From contig CBFGYO010000063.1 of assembly GCA_965652975.1 (NCBI GenBank), positions 1 through 21,556 on the forward strand: a stretch of 21,556 bases of DNA. Direction: 5' to 3'. Numbering within the stretch: position 1 is the first letter of the stretch; each line of letters opens with the position of its first letter. Below, piece after piece: positions 1-7,551 of the stretch. This DNA is from CADEDV01 sp036374495. GTDB taxonomy: Bacteria; Bacteroidota; Bacteroidia; Chitinophagales; Chitinophagaceae. The notes beneath the pieces are model-generated. The model ran no database searches, had not been told where the DNA came from, and worked only from the letters and a program-made list of their open reading frames with translations. The translations under genes and the position numbers were made by a program.

Positions 1-328
1 CTTTTCTTAGGTCTTCCTCATCTACAGGTTTGAGCAGGTAATCCACACCATTCACCTTAAAAGCCCTGATGGCGTATTCGTCATATGCAGTTGTAAATAC
101 TACAGGACAGTTAAGCTTAAAATGTTCAAACAGATCGAAGCTCACGCCGTCAGATAACTGAATATCCATAAAAATAAGATCCGGTTCCGCATTATTGAGA
201 AACCATTTCTTCGCCACTTTGAGACTGGGAAGAATATCGATAATATCGATCGAGCTGTCTACAGCCCGAATCTTATTCTGCAACACCTTCGCGATGATTT
301 CCTCATCTTCAATGATAAGTGCTTTCAT
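1..328 (-). CDS. Response regulator receiver domain, LytTR-type (partial; C-terminus beyond window edge)
   Basis: The 109 visible residues are a complete CheY-like receiver domain. Acidic pocket residues E7/D8/E9, phospho-acceptor D55 (in LIFMDIQLSD), the T79/T80 switch position and K100 (in YLLKPV) are all present. The ATG at 326-328 is the natural start. The gene begins 10 bases after the stop codon of the histidine kinase, so the two are almost certainly co-transcribed as a cognate pair. The DYLLKPVDEEDL ending is typical of LytTR (AlgR/AgrA) response regulators, which in Bacteroidota normally pair with LytS-type kinases like this neighbour. The DNA-binding half is not in the window, so the LytTR assignment is inference from the receiver type and the partner. 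Confidence 0.9.
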   Translation of the reverse strand, partial: MKALIIEDEEIIAKVLQNKIRAVDSSIDIIDILPSLKVAKKWFLNNAEPDLIFMDIQLSDGVSFDLFEHFKLNCPVVFTTAYDEYAIRAFKVNGVDYLLKPVDEEDLRK

Positions 329-338
329 ATACTAAAGT

Positions 339-3300
339 TTAAATCAATGGAACTTTAATGATAAAATATTGCTCGTTTTCCTCTATTATGATTGGCTTAT
401 TCGTGAGGTACTGGTACAACGATTGCAGGTTCAGCAGTCCTTGCTTGTTGGAGGTTTCGACCACATTCTTCTTCTGCATATTATTTCTTACCACCACGTA
501 ATCCTGCTCCGTGTACACATCAATCTTCAAAGGGCTTTCGGCATCGATGATATTATGCTTGATCGCATTCTCTATCAGGTTTTGCAAGGTTACGGGAGCT
601 ATTTTGCGATTACCTGCTGCCGAATCTGTGTCAATAAACACCTGCAAGCCATTTTTAAACCTTGTTTTTTGTAAATTAATATATACCTGTACAAAATTAA
701 TTTCTTCACGAAGTGAAACGACTTCGCTATCCCTGTTCTTCAGGATGTAGCGGTAAATTTTTGACATCTGTTCCAGGAAATTTCCCGCCATTTTCTGATC
801 TGTTTCGATCAAACCGGAAAGCGATGTCAAAGAATTAAATAAGAAATGAGGATTCAACTGCTGTTTCAGACTTTCGTACATCACCAGGGTTTTCTCCTTT
901 TCGAGTAGCTGTGCACGGCTTTGCAACCGATGCACCTGTGCCTGGTTGCTTAACCTTGTACGATATACCCAATAAAGAATAGTAAAAATCAAAGCAGCAA
1001 TTGCTATCCAAAACCACCATGCTTTATAAAATACGGTTGCTACATGTATGTTTAATGTTTTCTCAGGCACATTCCAGTCGTTTGCGTTGTGTGTGGCCTT
1101 ATAATGAAATACATATTTTCCTCCGGGTACGTTGGTATAAACGGCCTTTGGATCCTGGGTATAATGCCAATTTTTATCAAATCCCTCCAACTGGTAGGCA
1201 TACCAGGTATGAGATGGGTTCTCGAAGTTGAGCCCTACCAGGTTGATAGAAAAAAAGTTTTCATGTGCTTTCAGATGCACATCCTGTGTAGTTGCGTTGC
1301 CAAGAGAATTTTCCTGGTCAAACAACTTAAAAGACGCGATATAGTAGTCGATATTCTTTTTTGTTTCGCGGTAATGAAGGGGATTAAATTGAACATATCC
1401 TTTTACACTGGGCAGTAAGACATCACCATTTTTAAGATAATAACCTGCAAATTCCGGGAAAATATTTACAGGTAGACCACTCTCTTCACCAAAATAGGTA
1501 AAAAACTGTCGACTGCTATCGAGCAAAGCAAGTCCCGCGGAAGTACCGACCCATAAACGGTTCAATGCATCTACCGCCAGCGGACCGGAGATATTGCTGC
1601 GCATTCCATTTTGATCATTAAAAATGTAATACTTTTCTCTTTCAATATCTATCCCTGTTAACCCACCAAATGCACTTACCCAAACAACACCTTTTTTATC
1701 TTCTTTAATGTCCACAATAAGATTTCCTGCAATGGTGGGACCACTACGACTATCATTATACCAGATCCGTGCTTTATTGGTGGCAGGATCGTACATACCC
1801 AGGCCGTTGCTATTAAAGCCAAACCATAACCTTTTTTTACTATCCTCCATTACAAATCTTCCACCTCGACCCTTAAATTCCTTTAATACTGGGTGGGAAG
1901 CGATGCTGTGTATTTTCCGGTCAGCAGGTGAATAATAATAAAATCCATCATAGTCACGTGTGCCAAACCAGATGGTACCATCCCGAAGTTTGTTGATGCT
2001 GAAATAAAATGCCTGCGGCAACGAATCCTTAATCGTAAGGAAGGTTGTGTGCCCGGTTTTCGGGTCAAGTTTATTAACTCCGGCTGCGGTGCCGATCCAT
2101 ATCTGGTGGTCATCGTCCTCAACAATTGCGCGAACCGAGTTGTGGTAGATAACTTCCTTTTTGCCGGATTCATTTTTCCAATAACGGTGTTGCCGTGTTA
2201 GCGGATTATACTTCGTTATGCCATCACCTGTTGTAAACCATAAATTGCCGGCATGATCCTCTGCTACTCCCCTGGCATACTTGGTCGCCTTTTCGTCGGA
2301 AAAGGGGAAAATGATATTAAACAGATTTTTATCAGGATGGAAATAATCAATTCCTGCGTTACTGGTAACCCAAATAAGTCCGTCGCTGCTACGATACATA
2401 GTACGCAACAGGTCTACCGTGAGACTTCCGGGCAGTTGATCATTATGCCTGTGAAAAATATGCTTTTTAGTAATTAAATTATACTCAAGTAATCCCTTCA
2501 AACCTGTAATGATCCAAACCCTGTTTTCCGGGTCAGGACGCATATCGAGTGCGGTGCTCAACTGGCTATCGTTTTTTGATGCAAGTAAAGTATCTAATAC
2601 TTCCACTTGCTTTAAATCGGGGCTTACTCTTAAAAGCTGAAAATTTTTATAGTTACTTACCCATAAAAAACCCTGGTTGTCGACAGCCAGTTTGTTGACG
2701 GCCCCATTTACAAAAGGCATATCCAAAAAGCTGGCTTTTCTTGTCTTGATATCATACACCACCACGCCCTTGTAAGAGCCGAGATATATTTTACTATCAT
2801 GGTAGTACAATTCGTAGGATGGTCTTTTGAAGATGTTTTTGTAAGAAATACTATCCCGGGCATCACAAATTTCTTCCAGCTTATCAGAAGCCGGGTTATA
2901 ACATGCAAGCCCCTTATGATTTCCTATGTACAATTTGTTATCGCGCGTTACGTGAATAGCAAAAATGTTACGATCCTCTAGCGCCTTAATTCGCCTGCAT
3001 GCTCCCGTAAAAACATTAAACTCTACAAGTCCATGAATATACCCGATCCACAAGTAGTCGTCATTACCTGCAGCTATGCTATAGGGTATATCATTGGGCA
3101 AAGACGTGGTGTCGCCCTGTACATGTGTAAATTTTCTGACTCCTGTGCTATTAAACTTGTTGAGTGCCCCCAGTGAAGCGAACCACATAAAGCCATACTT
3201 ATCCCTTGTAATAGCATTAATAACACCGTCATTCAGGCCATCTTTTACCCCAATGTGCTGGAAACTGATGGGCGGTGGCTGTGCATTTGAAAAGTTGGTG

Positions 3301-3347
3301 GCCAGGTAGCCAAGTAAATTCAGCAAAAACAAACTTCGTAACATCAT
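339..3347 (-). CDS. Propeller-type sensor histidine kinase (Reg_prop / Y_Y_Y / LytS-like His_kinase)
   Basis: This is a 1002-residue membrane sensor kinase. It starts with a signal peptide (hydrophobic 3-17, likely cut after SNAQ at about 23). Many two-component-propeller repeats with W(I/V/F)G or LWV/VWV motifs follow (about 25-660), folding as periplasmic beta-propellers. A Y_Y_Y immunoglobulin-like domain lies at about 697-770 (LEGFDKNW, NVPGGKY) and one transmembrane helix at 777-797. A short coiled coil leads to a LytS-type His_kinase domain with phospho-acceptor H834 in NPHFLFNSL. The GHKL ATPase N-box is at about 918-932 (NLIENAIKH) and the G-box is KQGLLNL. The ligand is unknown. Propeller sensors in this phylum often sense surface polymers, but they are usually hybrid kinases, whereas this one uses a separate response regulator. 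A candidate LytTR operator lies just upstream, suggesting autoregulation. Confidence 0.95.
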   Translation of the reverse strand: MMLRSLFLLNLLGYLATNFSNAQPPPISFQHIGVKDGLNDGVINAITRDKYGFMWFASLGALNKFNSTGVRKFTHVQGDTTSLPNDIPYSIAAGNDDYLWIGYIHGLVEFNVFTGACRRIKALEDRNIFAIHVTRDNKLYIGNHKGLACYNPASDKLEEICDARDSISYKNIFKRPSYELYYHDSKIYLGSYKGVVVYDIKTRKASFLDMPFVNGAVNKLAVDNQGFLWVSNYKNFQLLRVSPDLKQVEVLDTLLASKNDSQLSTALDMRPDPENRVWIITGLKGLLEYNLITKKHIFHRHNDQLPGSLTVDLLRTMYRSSDGLIWVTSNAGIDYFHPDKNLFNIIFPFSDEKATKYARGVAEDHAGNLWFTTGDGITKYNPLTRQHRYWKNESGKKEVIYHNSVRAIVEDDDHQIWIGTAAGVNKLDPKTGHTTFLTIKDSLPQAFYFSINKLRDGTIWFGTRDYDGFYYYSPADRKIHSIASHPVLKEFKGRGGRFVMEDSKKRLWFGFNSNGLGMYDPATNKARIWYNDSRSGPTIAGNLIVDIKEDKKGVVWVSAFGGLTGIDIEREKYYIFNDQNGMRSNISGPLAVDALNRLWVGTSAGLALLDSSRQFFTYFGEESGLPVNIFPEFAGYYLKNGDVLLPSVKGYVQFNPLHYRETKKNIDYYIASFKLFDQENSLGNATTQDVHLKAHENFFSINLVGLNFENPSHTWYAYQLEGFDKNWHYTQDPKAVYTNVPGGKYVFHYKATHNANDWNVPEKTLNIHVATVFYKAWWFWIAIAALIFTILYWVYRTRLSNQAQVHRLQSRAQLLEKEKTLVMYESLKQQLNPHFLFNSLTSLSGLIETDQKMAGNFLEQMSKIYRYILKNRDSEVVSLREEINFVQVYINLQKTRFKNGLQVFIDTDSAAGNRKIAPVTLQNLIENAIKHNIIDAESPLKIDVYTEQDYVVVRNNMQKKNVVETSNKQGLLNLQSLYQYLTNKPIIIEENEQYFIIKVPLI

Positions 3348-3412
3348 ACTTATTCAAAATAACAACAAATGCCCGGTGGGCAAAATAACTGCGAAATGCC
3401 GGTCATTTTTCC

Positions 3413-3446
3413 AACTGAAGTGTAGAAAATTCAAATTGAAGTGTAG
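3413..3446 (-). promoter_or_regulatory. Candidate LytTR binding site (21-base-spaced direct repeat)
   Basis: Read on the minus strand, ACACTTCAA (3444-3436) and ACACTTCAG (3423-3415) are 9-base direct repeats separated by exactly 12 bases. The similarity extends to 13-base copies with one difference. LytTR regulators such as AgrA bind two 9-base direct repeats of the ACAGTTAAG type with 12-13 bases between them, and each copy here agrees with that form at 6 or 7 of 9 positions. The pair sits about 25 bases upstream of a -7-like box (3388-3381) for the kinase gene, the usual place for an activator. Confidence 0.55.
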
Positions 3447-3573
3447 GCCGTGCATCGATCCTTATGTCTTTAAACCGTGACATTCAAAACCAACCAGATC
3501 AAAATCTCCAGTTGGTCCCGATCATTCAATACAACTTGTAAGTGCCGCCAGGTAACACTTAATTATTCAACCA

Positions 3574-3590
3574 TATCTAACCGTTAGATA
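3574..3590. promoter_or_regulatory. Perfect 17-base palindrome, candidate operator
   Basis: TATCTAAC and GTTAGATA are perfect 8-base inverted arms around a single central C. The palindrome lies about 90 bases upstream of the candidate promoter and 132 bases upstream of the start codon of the fibre gene. The arms are too close to form an RNA hairpin, so a dimeric DNA-binding protein is the more natural reading. The binding protein is not identifiable. Confidence 0.4.
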
Positions 3591-3681
3591 GTCTATTGCA
3601 CTTAAACTCATTTTTTATACAGATCAAGTGATAAACGATACAGTCATCCGGGAAAATTTTTTAATTGGTCTACTCCTGTTT

Positions 3682-3689
3682 CATATTTG
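3682..3689 (+). promoter_or_regulatory. Candidate -7 promoter element of fibre gene
   Basis: CATATTTG differs at one position from the Bacteroidota -7 consensus TAnnTTTG and lies 32 bases upstream of the start codon. I see no convincing -33 partner. Confidence 0.3.
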
Positions 3690-3721
3690 AATTCTAATCA
3701 ACAAACCATCAAAACTGTGTT

Positions 3722-6136
3722 ATGAAAAAAATAATCTTTGCCATACTAATCGTTGTAGTGATAGCAAAAAGAAGCGAGGCCCAGGGAATCGGGATCGGCA
3801 CTACTTCCCCAAACAGTAGTGCGATGCTCGATGTCAGCAGCACCACCAAGGGCATGCTGACGCCGCGCATGAACAGCATGCAAAGGGCTTCTATAACAAC
3901 TCCGGCAACGGGTTTGCTCGTATTTGACACCGACACTAATAGTTTTTGGTATTATAATGGAAGCGCATGGTCAAATCTTGCGGCTACTTCGGGTGGAAGT
4001 GGATGGGCGCTTACAGGTAATAGTGGTACTACTCCTGCATCCAACTTTGTAGGTACTACCGACAACACGCCTTTGCTTTTTCGGGTCAACGGTGAACGTT
4101 ACGGCTGGTTTGATCCGAATGGAAGTTTCTTTTTAGGCAAACGCAGTGGGCTGGCAAATACAACCTATAGCAATATTGCTATAGGGACTGACGCATTGAA
4201 GGCGAATAGTAACAGGAGCCATATTATAGCCATTGGTGATTCAGCACTTATGAATGCAACAGATCCATACTTCAGCGTTGCTATCGGCTCCAAATCCTTA
4301 TCAGCCACCACAACAGGGTATAGTAATACGGCTATCGGTTATACGACGTTGGCGGACAACACCAGCGGAAAATTAAATGTCGCCGTTGGATCGGCCGCCA
4401 TGCAGAAAAACGTTACGGGCCAATCAAATGTCGCATTAGGATATAGTGCCTTGTATCAGAATAATGAAGGAAGTTTTAATACTGTTGTCGGTGAAGCAGC
4501 GATGCAGTACAATTTACAGGGCGACATGAATACCGCAATAGGCAGAGCAGCTCTGCTTGTTAATAAAACCGGTTCCTATAATGTAGCAGTTGGTTCGGGT
4601 TCCATGCTATATAACGAAAGCGGTTATTCAAATACAGCAGTAGGCATAAGCTCCCTTTCTTCCAATAAAACAAACAGCAACCTGGTTGCCATTGGTGATT
4701 CCGCATTATACTTTAACGGTGTAGATGCAGTCGGTGCTGAAGCTGCTAACAATACAGCAGTAGGATCGAAGTCAATGTACAAAAACACAAAGGGAAACGA
4801 CAACTCATCGCTTGGCTTCCGGTCATTACATTACAATATAACCGGGAATTACAATACAGCCATTGGATCGCAGGCCATGCAATATAATATTTCGGGTAGG
4901 AACAATGTGGCAGTAGGATTCAGAGCAATGGAGGGAGCAAGTGGTACAGGCTCCGACAATAACTCAATTGGATTTAATTCACTTTACTTCAATATATCGG
5001 GAAATAGAAATATTGCGATCGGTTCTGCCTCGCTCTATTCCAACCGGCAAGGCAACAACAATGTAGCAGTGGGTCACGGCACTCTACAAAACGGTTTAGC
5101 TATCTCTTACCTTGTCGCTATAGGCGATTCGGCGCTCTTTAATAACGGGAGTGGCGTATTAAACCCGGGTGAGGGTGAAAAAAATGTCGCCATTGGCTCA
5201 AAAGCCATGTTGTCTAACTCTGCCGGTTATGAAAATACAGCACTGGGCTTCCATGCTCTATACTCAAATACCACTGGAGACAACAATATCGCAATAGGCC
5301 GGGAAGCAATGCGCCTCAACACCACAGGTTATTTCAACACCGGCATCGGAAGTTCCTCTCTTGGAAAAAATTTTACCGGCGCGTCGAATACAGCAATTGG
5401 ATATGGTACAATGTTTAATAATACCATTGGAAACCAAAACGTAGCTGTGGGTGGATCTGCTCTTCTCAACAACTCTTCCGGATCCAACAACACTGCAGTG
5501 GGCCTGCTTGCCGCATCTACTGTTACTACCGGCACCAATAACACCGCTATCGGTAATAAAGCGATGCAAGCCAATATAACTGGTGGAGGTAATACCGTAA
5601 TCGGTAGCCTGGCCAATGTGGGAGGCAACAACCTTCACAATGCTACAGCAATCGGCTACGATGCCATTGTAAGTGCAAGCGATAAGGTTCGAATTGGCAA
5701 TACCAACGTTACGGTGATTGAGGGCCAGGTACCCTTCAGCTCACCCAGCGACGGGCGCTTTAAAAACAATATCAGGGAAGAGGTAAAAGGGTTGGATTTC
5801 ATTATGAAACTGCGACCCGTAGTGTACAATTTCATATCCTCAAAATATGATGCTTATATGAACGGCGGCATCGTAAAAACCGGGAATGATTATGCAGCTA
5901 TAGAAAAAATACGTCAAAGTGGTTTCATTGCACAGGAAGTAGAAGCTGCCGCCAAATCCGTTGGCTATGACTTTAATGGTGTAAAAGTTCCTGCGAGCGA
6001 AAAAGATACCTATAGTGTATCCTATTCACAGTTTGTGGTACCACTGGTAAAAGCAGTACAGGAACAGCAAAAAGAAATTGAAGAACTGAGGTCTCAACTA
6101 GCTGAACTTAAAAAAATCGTGTTACAATCTAAATAA
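3722..6136 (+). CDS. Secreted head-repeat fibre protein with C-terminal S74 autoprocessing chaperone domain
   Basis: This 804-residue protein has a signal peptide (hydrophobic 4-15, likely cut after SEAQ at about 21) and an N-terminal region (25-145) that begins IGIGTTSPN..AMLDVSS. About 28 tandem head repeats follow from residue 151 to about 655, most exactly 17 residues, of the form N(T/V)A(I/V)G..(A/S)(L/M)...N.(T/S)G... These resemble the left-handed beta-roll of YadA-type trimeric adhesins. The last part is a peptidase S74 domain (endosialidase chaperone) starting SDGRFKNNI; by family analogy it cleaves before S676, with K681 as the partner of the Ser-Lys dyad. A coiled coil closes the protein (about 775-800). 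The likely product is a trimeric surface fibre whose chaperone tail is released after folding. No membrane anchor or type IX sorting domain is visible. The gene is probably co-transcribed with the LytTR gene 16 bases downstream. Confidence 0.92.
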   Translation: MKKIIFAILIVVVIAKRSEAQGIGIGTTSPNSSAMLDVSSTTKGMLTPRMNSMQRASITTPATGLLVFDTDTNSFWYYNGSAWSNLAATSGGSGWALTGNSGTTPASNFVGTTDNTPLLFRVNGERYGWFDPNGSFFLGKRSGLANTTYSNIAIGTDALKANSNRSHIIAIGDSALMNATDPYFSVAIGSKSLSATTTGYSNTAIGYTTLADNTSGKLNVAVGSAAMQKNVTGQSNVALGYSALYQNNEGSFNTVVGEAAMQYNLQGDMNTAIGRAALLVNKTGSYNVAVGSGSMLYNESGYSNTAVGISSLSSNKTNSNLVAIGDSALYFNGVDAVGAEAANNTAVGSKSMYKNTKGNDNSSLGFRSLHYNITGNYNTAIGSQAMQYNISGRNNVAVGFRAMEGASGTGSDNNSIGFNSLYFNISGNRNIAIGSASLYSNRQGNNNVAVGHGTLQNGLAISYLVAIGDSALFNNGSGVLNPGEGEKNVAIGSKAMLSNSAGYENTALGFHALYSNTTGDNNIAIGREAMRLNTTGYFNTGIGSSSLGKNFTGASNTAIGYGTMFNNTIGNQNVAVGGSALLNNSSGSNNTAVGLLAASTVTTGTNNTAIGNKAMQANITGGGNTVIGSLANVGGNNLHNATAIGYDAIVSASDKVRIGNTNVTVIEGQVPFSSPSDGRFKNNIREEVKGLDFIMKLRPVVYNFISSKYDAYMNGGIVKTGNDYAAIEKIRQSGFIAQEVEAAAKSVGYDFNGVKVPASEKDTYSVSYSQFVVPLVKAVQEQQKEIEELRSQLAELKKIVLQSK
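4172..5680 (+). repeat. Coding tandem repeat, about 28 units of 51 bases
   Basis: The head-repeat region of the fibre gene has a 17-codon period. Units 2, 11 and 19 (residues about 168, 321 and 464) share the variant VAIGDSAL and are each followed by a unit containing GSKS(L/M) or GSKAM. This gives a second-order repeat of 8-9 units. Units 11 and 19 carry loop insertions of 6 and 7 residues, and unit 15 one extra residue. DNA identity between units is moderate, which points to old duplication rather than recent slippage. Confidence 0.85.
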
Positions 6137-6152
6137 TCTAAAAACCATAATC

Positions 6153-6485
6153 ATGCAAACTGTAAACACCCGCATTTCCATAGCCACTTACGACGGTCAT
6201 TTTTTCTTCAACCCCGAAGAGATAATAAGGCTGGAAGCAAGCAGCAACTACACAAATATTTATTTCACCAATAAAAAGAAAATGCTCACTGCAAAAGTGC
6301 TGAAAGATTATGAGGAGATACTTGAGCCACTTGGCTTTTTGCGCACCCATCGTTCGCACCTGGTAAACATCAAACATGTACTGTTTGTCGACGCAAAGGG
6401 CAAAATCTTTATGCAGGACCAGTCGCGGGCCGAAATCTCCCGGCGTAAAAGGTCCGAAGTAATGCGTGCCTTGCGGGCAGCCTGA
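6153..6485 (+). CDS. Stand-alone LytTR DNA-binding protein
   Basis: The 110 residues are essentially one LytTR domain (about 10-105) with the family signature FLRTHRSHLVN at 62-72 and the upstream E(E/D)I..LEA.. segment at 22-30. No receiver domain or membrane segment is present, so its activity is not controlled by phosphorylation of its own receiver. The ATG at 6153 follows the fibre-gene stop by 16 bases, indicating a shared transcript. It probably regulates the fibre gene, its own operon, or sites shared with the two-component system to the left; which of these is inference. An opposite-strand open frame over the same bases (6138-6590) lacks any recognisable domain and is a shadow. Confidence 0.9.
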   Translation: MQTVNTRISIATYDGHFFFNPEEIIRLEASSNYTNIYFTNKKKMLTAKVLKDYEEILEPLGFLRTHRSHLVNIKHVLFVDAKGKIFMQDQSRAEISRRKRSEVMRALRAA

Positions 6486-6617
6486 ACGACCCCTTACAAT
6501 CATACGATCCATGCAGGATTTTACACCCTTTGTTGAACCAAAACCGCCGTTCAGACGCTTCGCCTTGGAAACGGTAAAATAACAGGCCATCTTTGGTGAA
6601 CATTAAACCTTATACCT

Positions 6618-6639
6618 GTTCCGTCGCCAACGGCGGAAC
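6618..6639 (+). other. Short GC-rich hairpin in the leader of the membrane protein gene
   Basis: GTTCCGTCG and CGGCGGAAC form a 9-base-pair stem with one G-U pair around the loop CCAA. The hairpin ends 16 bases before the ATG at 6656 and is followed by A residues, so it is not an intrinsic terminator for either strand. A near-consensus -7 box (CATCTTTG, 6588-6595) lies just upstream. If it is used, the hairpin would sit in a leader of roughly 55 bases and could affect translation or stability. Confidence 0.4.
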
Positions 6640-6655
6640 AAAAAATTCAACCAAA

Positions 6656-7414
6656 ATGAACAGTTTTTCTTTCCAGTGGATCAGGAAATTCTTTAGGGGC
6701 ACCATTCCTGTGAGTCTCGTTATCTCGCTTTCCATCTTTGTATGGCTACGCCTTATTTTTTTCGAAGTGCCATTTTCATTACAGGAAGATGCAATAACCC
6801 TTGTAAAAGTAGTGGTGACGGGATGGCTGATGGTTGTTGGCATCAAAGGTATTTTCTACGCTTTGCTGGGAATTTGCGAACTTGTTGAATCCCGCTCCTT
6901 CAAACCTTTATTTGAAAAAAAATGGGTAGCGCTGTTCATTGCCGCTATAGCACTTTCAGCAGTGTTGGTTTCCTGCGATGCACAATTGAGTACCGGTATA
7001 AAGAAAGACCTATCTACAGGACTTACTACTTCATACAACGGATTAGTACCGGGCGAAACACGACTGGTAATGAATGAAGAAGTATTAAATCATACAGATA
7101 TCCCTATTGGCGAAAGCTTTTTTATCGTAAATGAAAATGTGGAAGGACTGAAAGTTAAAGACGGCAATATATCAGTAGGCTGCTCACTTATTATTACTGA
7201 TAAAAACGGTAAAAAAATGTTGGAAGCTGCGGACCTCTTCAGTGGTAAAGATGTGTTGCCAAAAGAAAATGGCCGATTCCTGAAATGCATTGTAAATACG
7301 GGAAAGCCGATGGAATGGGAAGAGAATTATAAGGTAGTTGCCACGTTTTGGGATAAATATGGCAGCGGCAAAATTGTAAACACCGTTACAATTAGAGCTA
7401 TTGATATGCCCTGA
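6656..7414 (+). CDS. Uncharacterised membrane protein with extracytoplasmic domain and internal lipobox-like Cys
   Basis: I do not recognise this family. From the ATG at 6656 (KMNSFSFQW) the product has 252 residues. A TTG start at 6593 would add 21 residues, but these read through the leader hairpin and look non-coding. Three hydrophobic segments are visible: about 17-37, 50-75 and 90-107. The third, preceded by FEKKW, ends LVSCDAQ and looks like a lipoprotein signal peptide, yet no start codon lies close in front of it. The last 140 residues are hydrophilic, probably beta-rich, and lack a known motif. Position after the fibre and LytTR genes suggests a related envelope role, but the 170-base gap argues for some independent expression. 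Confidence 0.7.
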   Translation: MNSFSFQWIRKFFRGTIPVSLVISLSIFVWLRLIFFEVPFSLQEDAITLVKVVVTGWLMVVGIKGIFYALLGICELVESRSFKPLFEKKWVALFIAAIALSAVLVSCDAQLSTGIKKDLSTGLTTSYNGLVPGETRLVMNEEVLNHTDIPIGESFFIVNENVEGLKVKDGNISVGCSLIITDKNGKKMLEAADLFSGKDVLPKENGRFLKCIVNTGKPMEWEENYKVVATFWDKYGSGKIVNTVTIRAIDMP

Positions 7415-7420
7415 CACCGA

Positions 7421-7515
7421 ATTAATGTGGAAATGTGAAAATGTGGAAGTGTGAAAATGGGCCAATACTCGACGTTCTCACCTGTATTTCCACATTTTCA
7501 CATTTTCACATTAAT
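7421..7515. repeat. Inverted element built of tandem octamers (GTGRAAAT family)
   Basis: The left arm (7421-7448) and right arm (7488-7515) are 28-base inverted repeats with one mismatch. Each arm is itself a tandem array of an 8-base word: four copies of GTGRAART from 7427 to 7458, and three of ATTTYCAC from 7486 to 7509. The 39-base loop also contains part of the left array. As RNA it would form a long AT-rich stem. It fills most of the gap between the membrane protein and the enoyl-CoA hydratase, and its right end is 13 bases from the -7 box of the latter. Confidence 0.85.
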
Positions 7516-7528
7516 ATTCTCTTCACCA

Positions 7529-7536
7529 TACCTTTG
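7529..7536 (+). promoter_or_regulatory. -7 promoter element of enoyl-CoA hydratase gene
   Basis: TACCTTTG matches the Bacteroidota consensus TAnnTTTG exactly, 15 bases before the chosen ATG. The expected -33 position falls in the right arm of the octamer element. The element supports the start at 7552 over the longer open frame, which would have to be translated from inside the repeat. Confidence 0.65.
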
Positions 7537-7551
7537 CACAAAAATATTCCC

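Larger units (their letters stand above)
3348..3721. other. Divergent intergenic region between sensor kinase and fibre gene
   Basis: These 374 bases hold no credible gene. From left to right I see a -7-like box for the kinase (TTATTTTG, minus strand, 3388 to 3381). Next is a LytTR-type direct repeat (3413-3446), then a weaker plus-strand LytTR-like pair (ACTTGTAAG at 3534 and ACACTTAAT at 3555, also 21 bases apart). A perfect palindrome follows (3574-3590), and finally a near-consensus -7 box for the fibre gene (CATATTTG, 3682-3689). The density of candidate sites suggests that both divergent units are regulated from here. Confidence 0.6.

Noticed and set aside
5264..5638. Two overlapping minus-strand frames of 100 and 124 codons inside the fibre gene.
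   Set aside because: They are products of the repetitive codon pattern of the head repeats and have no recognisable protein features.
4172..5680. CRISPR array, because of regularly spaced repeats.
   Set aside because: The 51-base period is the coding period of a protein repeat; units are diverged and there are no identical repeats with unique spacers or cas genes.
6482..6554. Inverted pair CTGAACG and CGTTCAG between the LytTR and membrane protein genes.
   Set aside because: Seven-base arms 59 bases apart are expected by chance and no other feature supports them.
6593..6655. TTG start for the uncharacterised membrane protein.
   Set aside because: The extra 21 codons run through the leader hairpin and look non-coding; an ATG with a normal membrane-protein N-terminus follows at 6656.
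7435..7551. 39-codon extension of the enoyl-CoA hydratase frame.
   Set aside because: It is translated octamer repeat and lies upstream of the exact -7 box at 7529.
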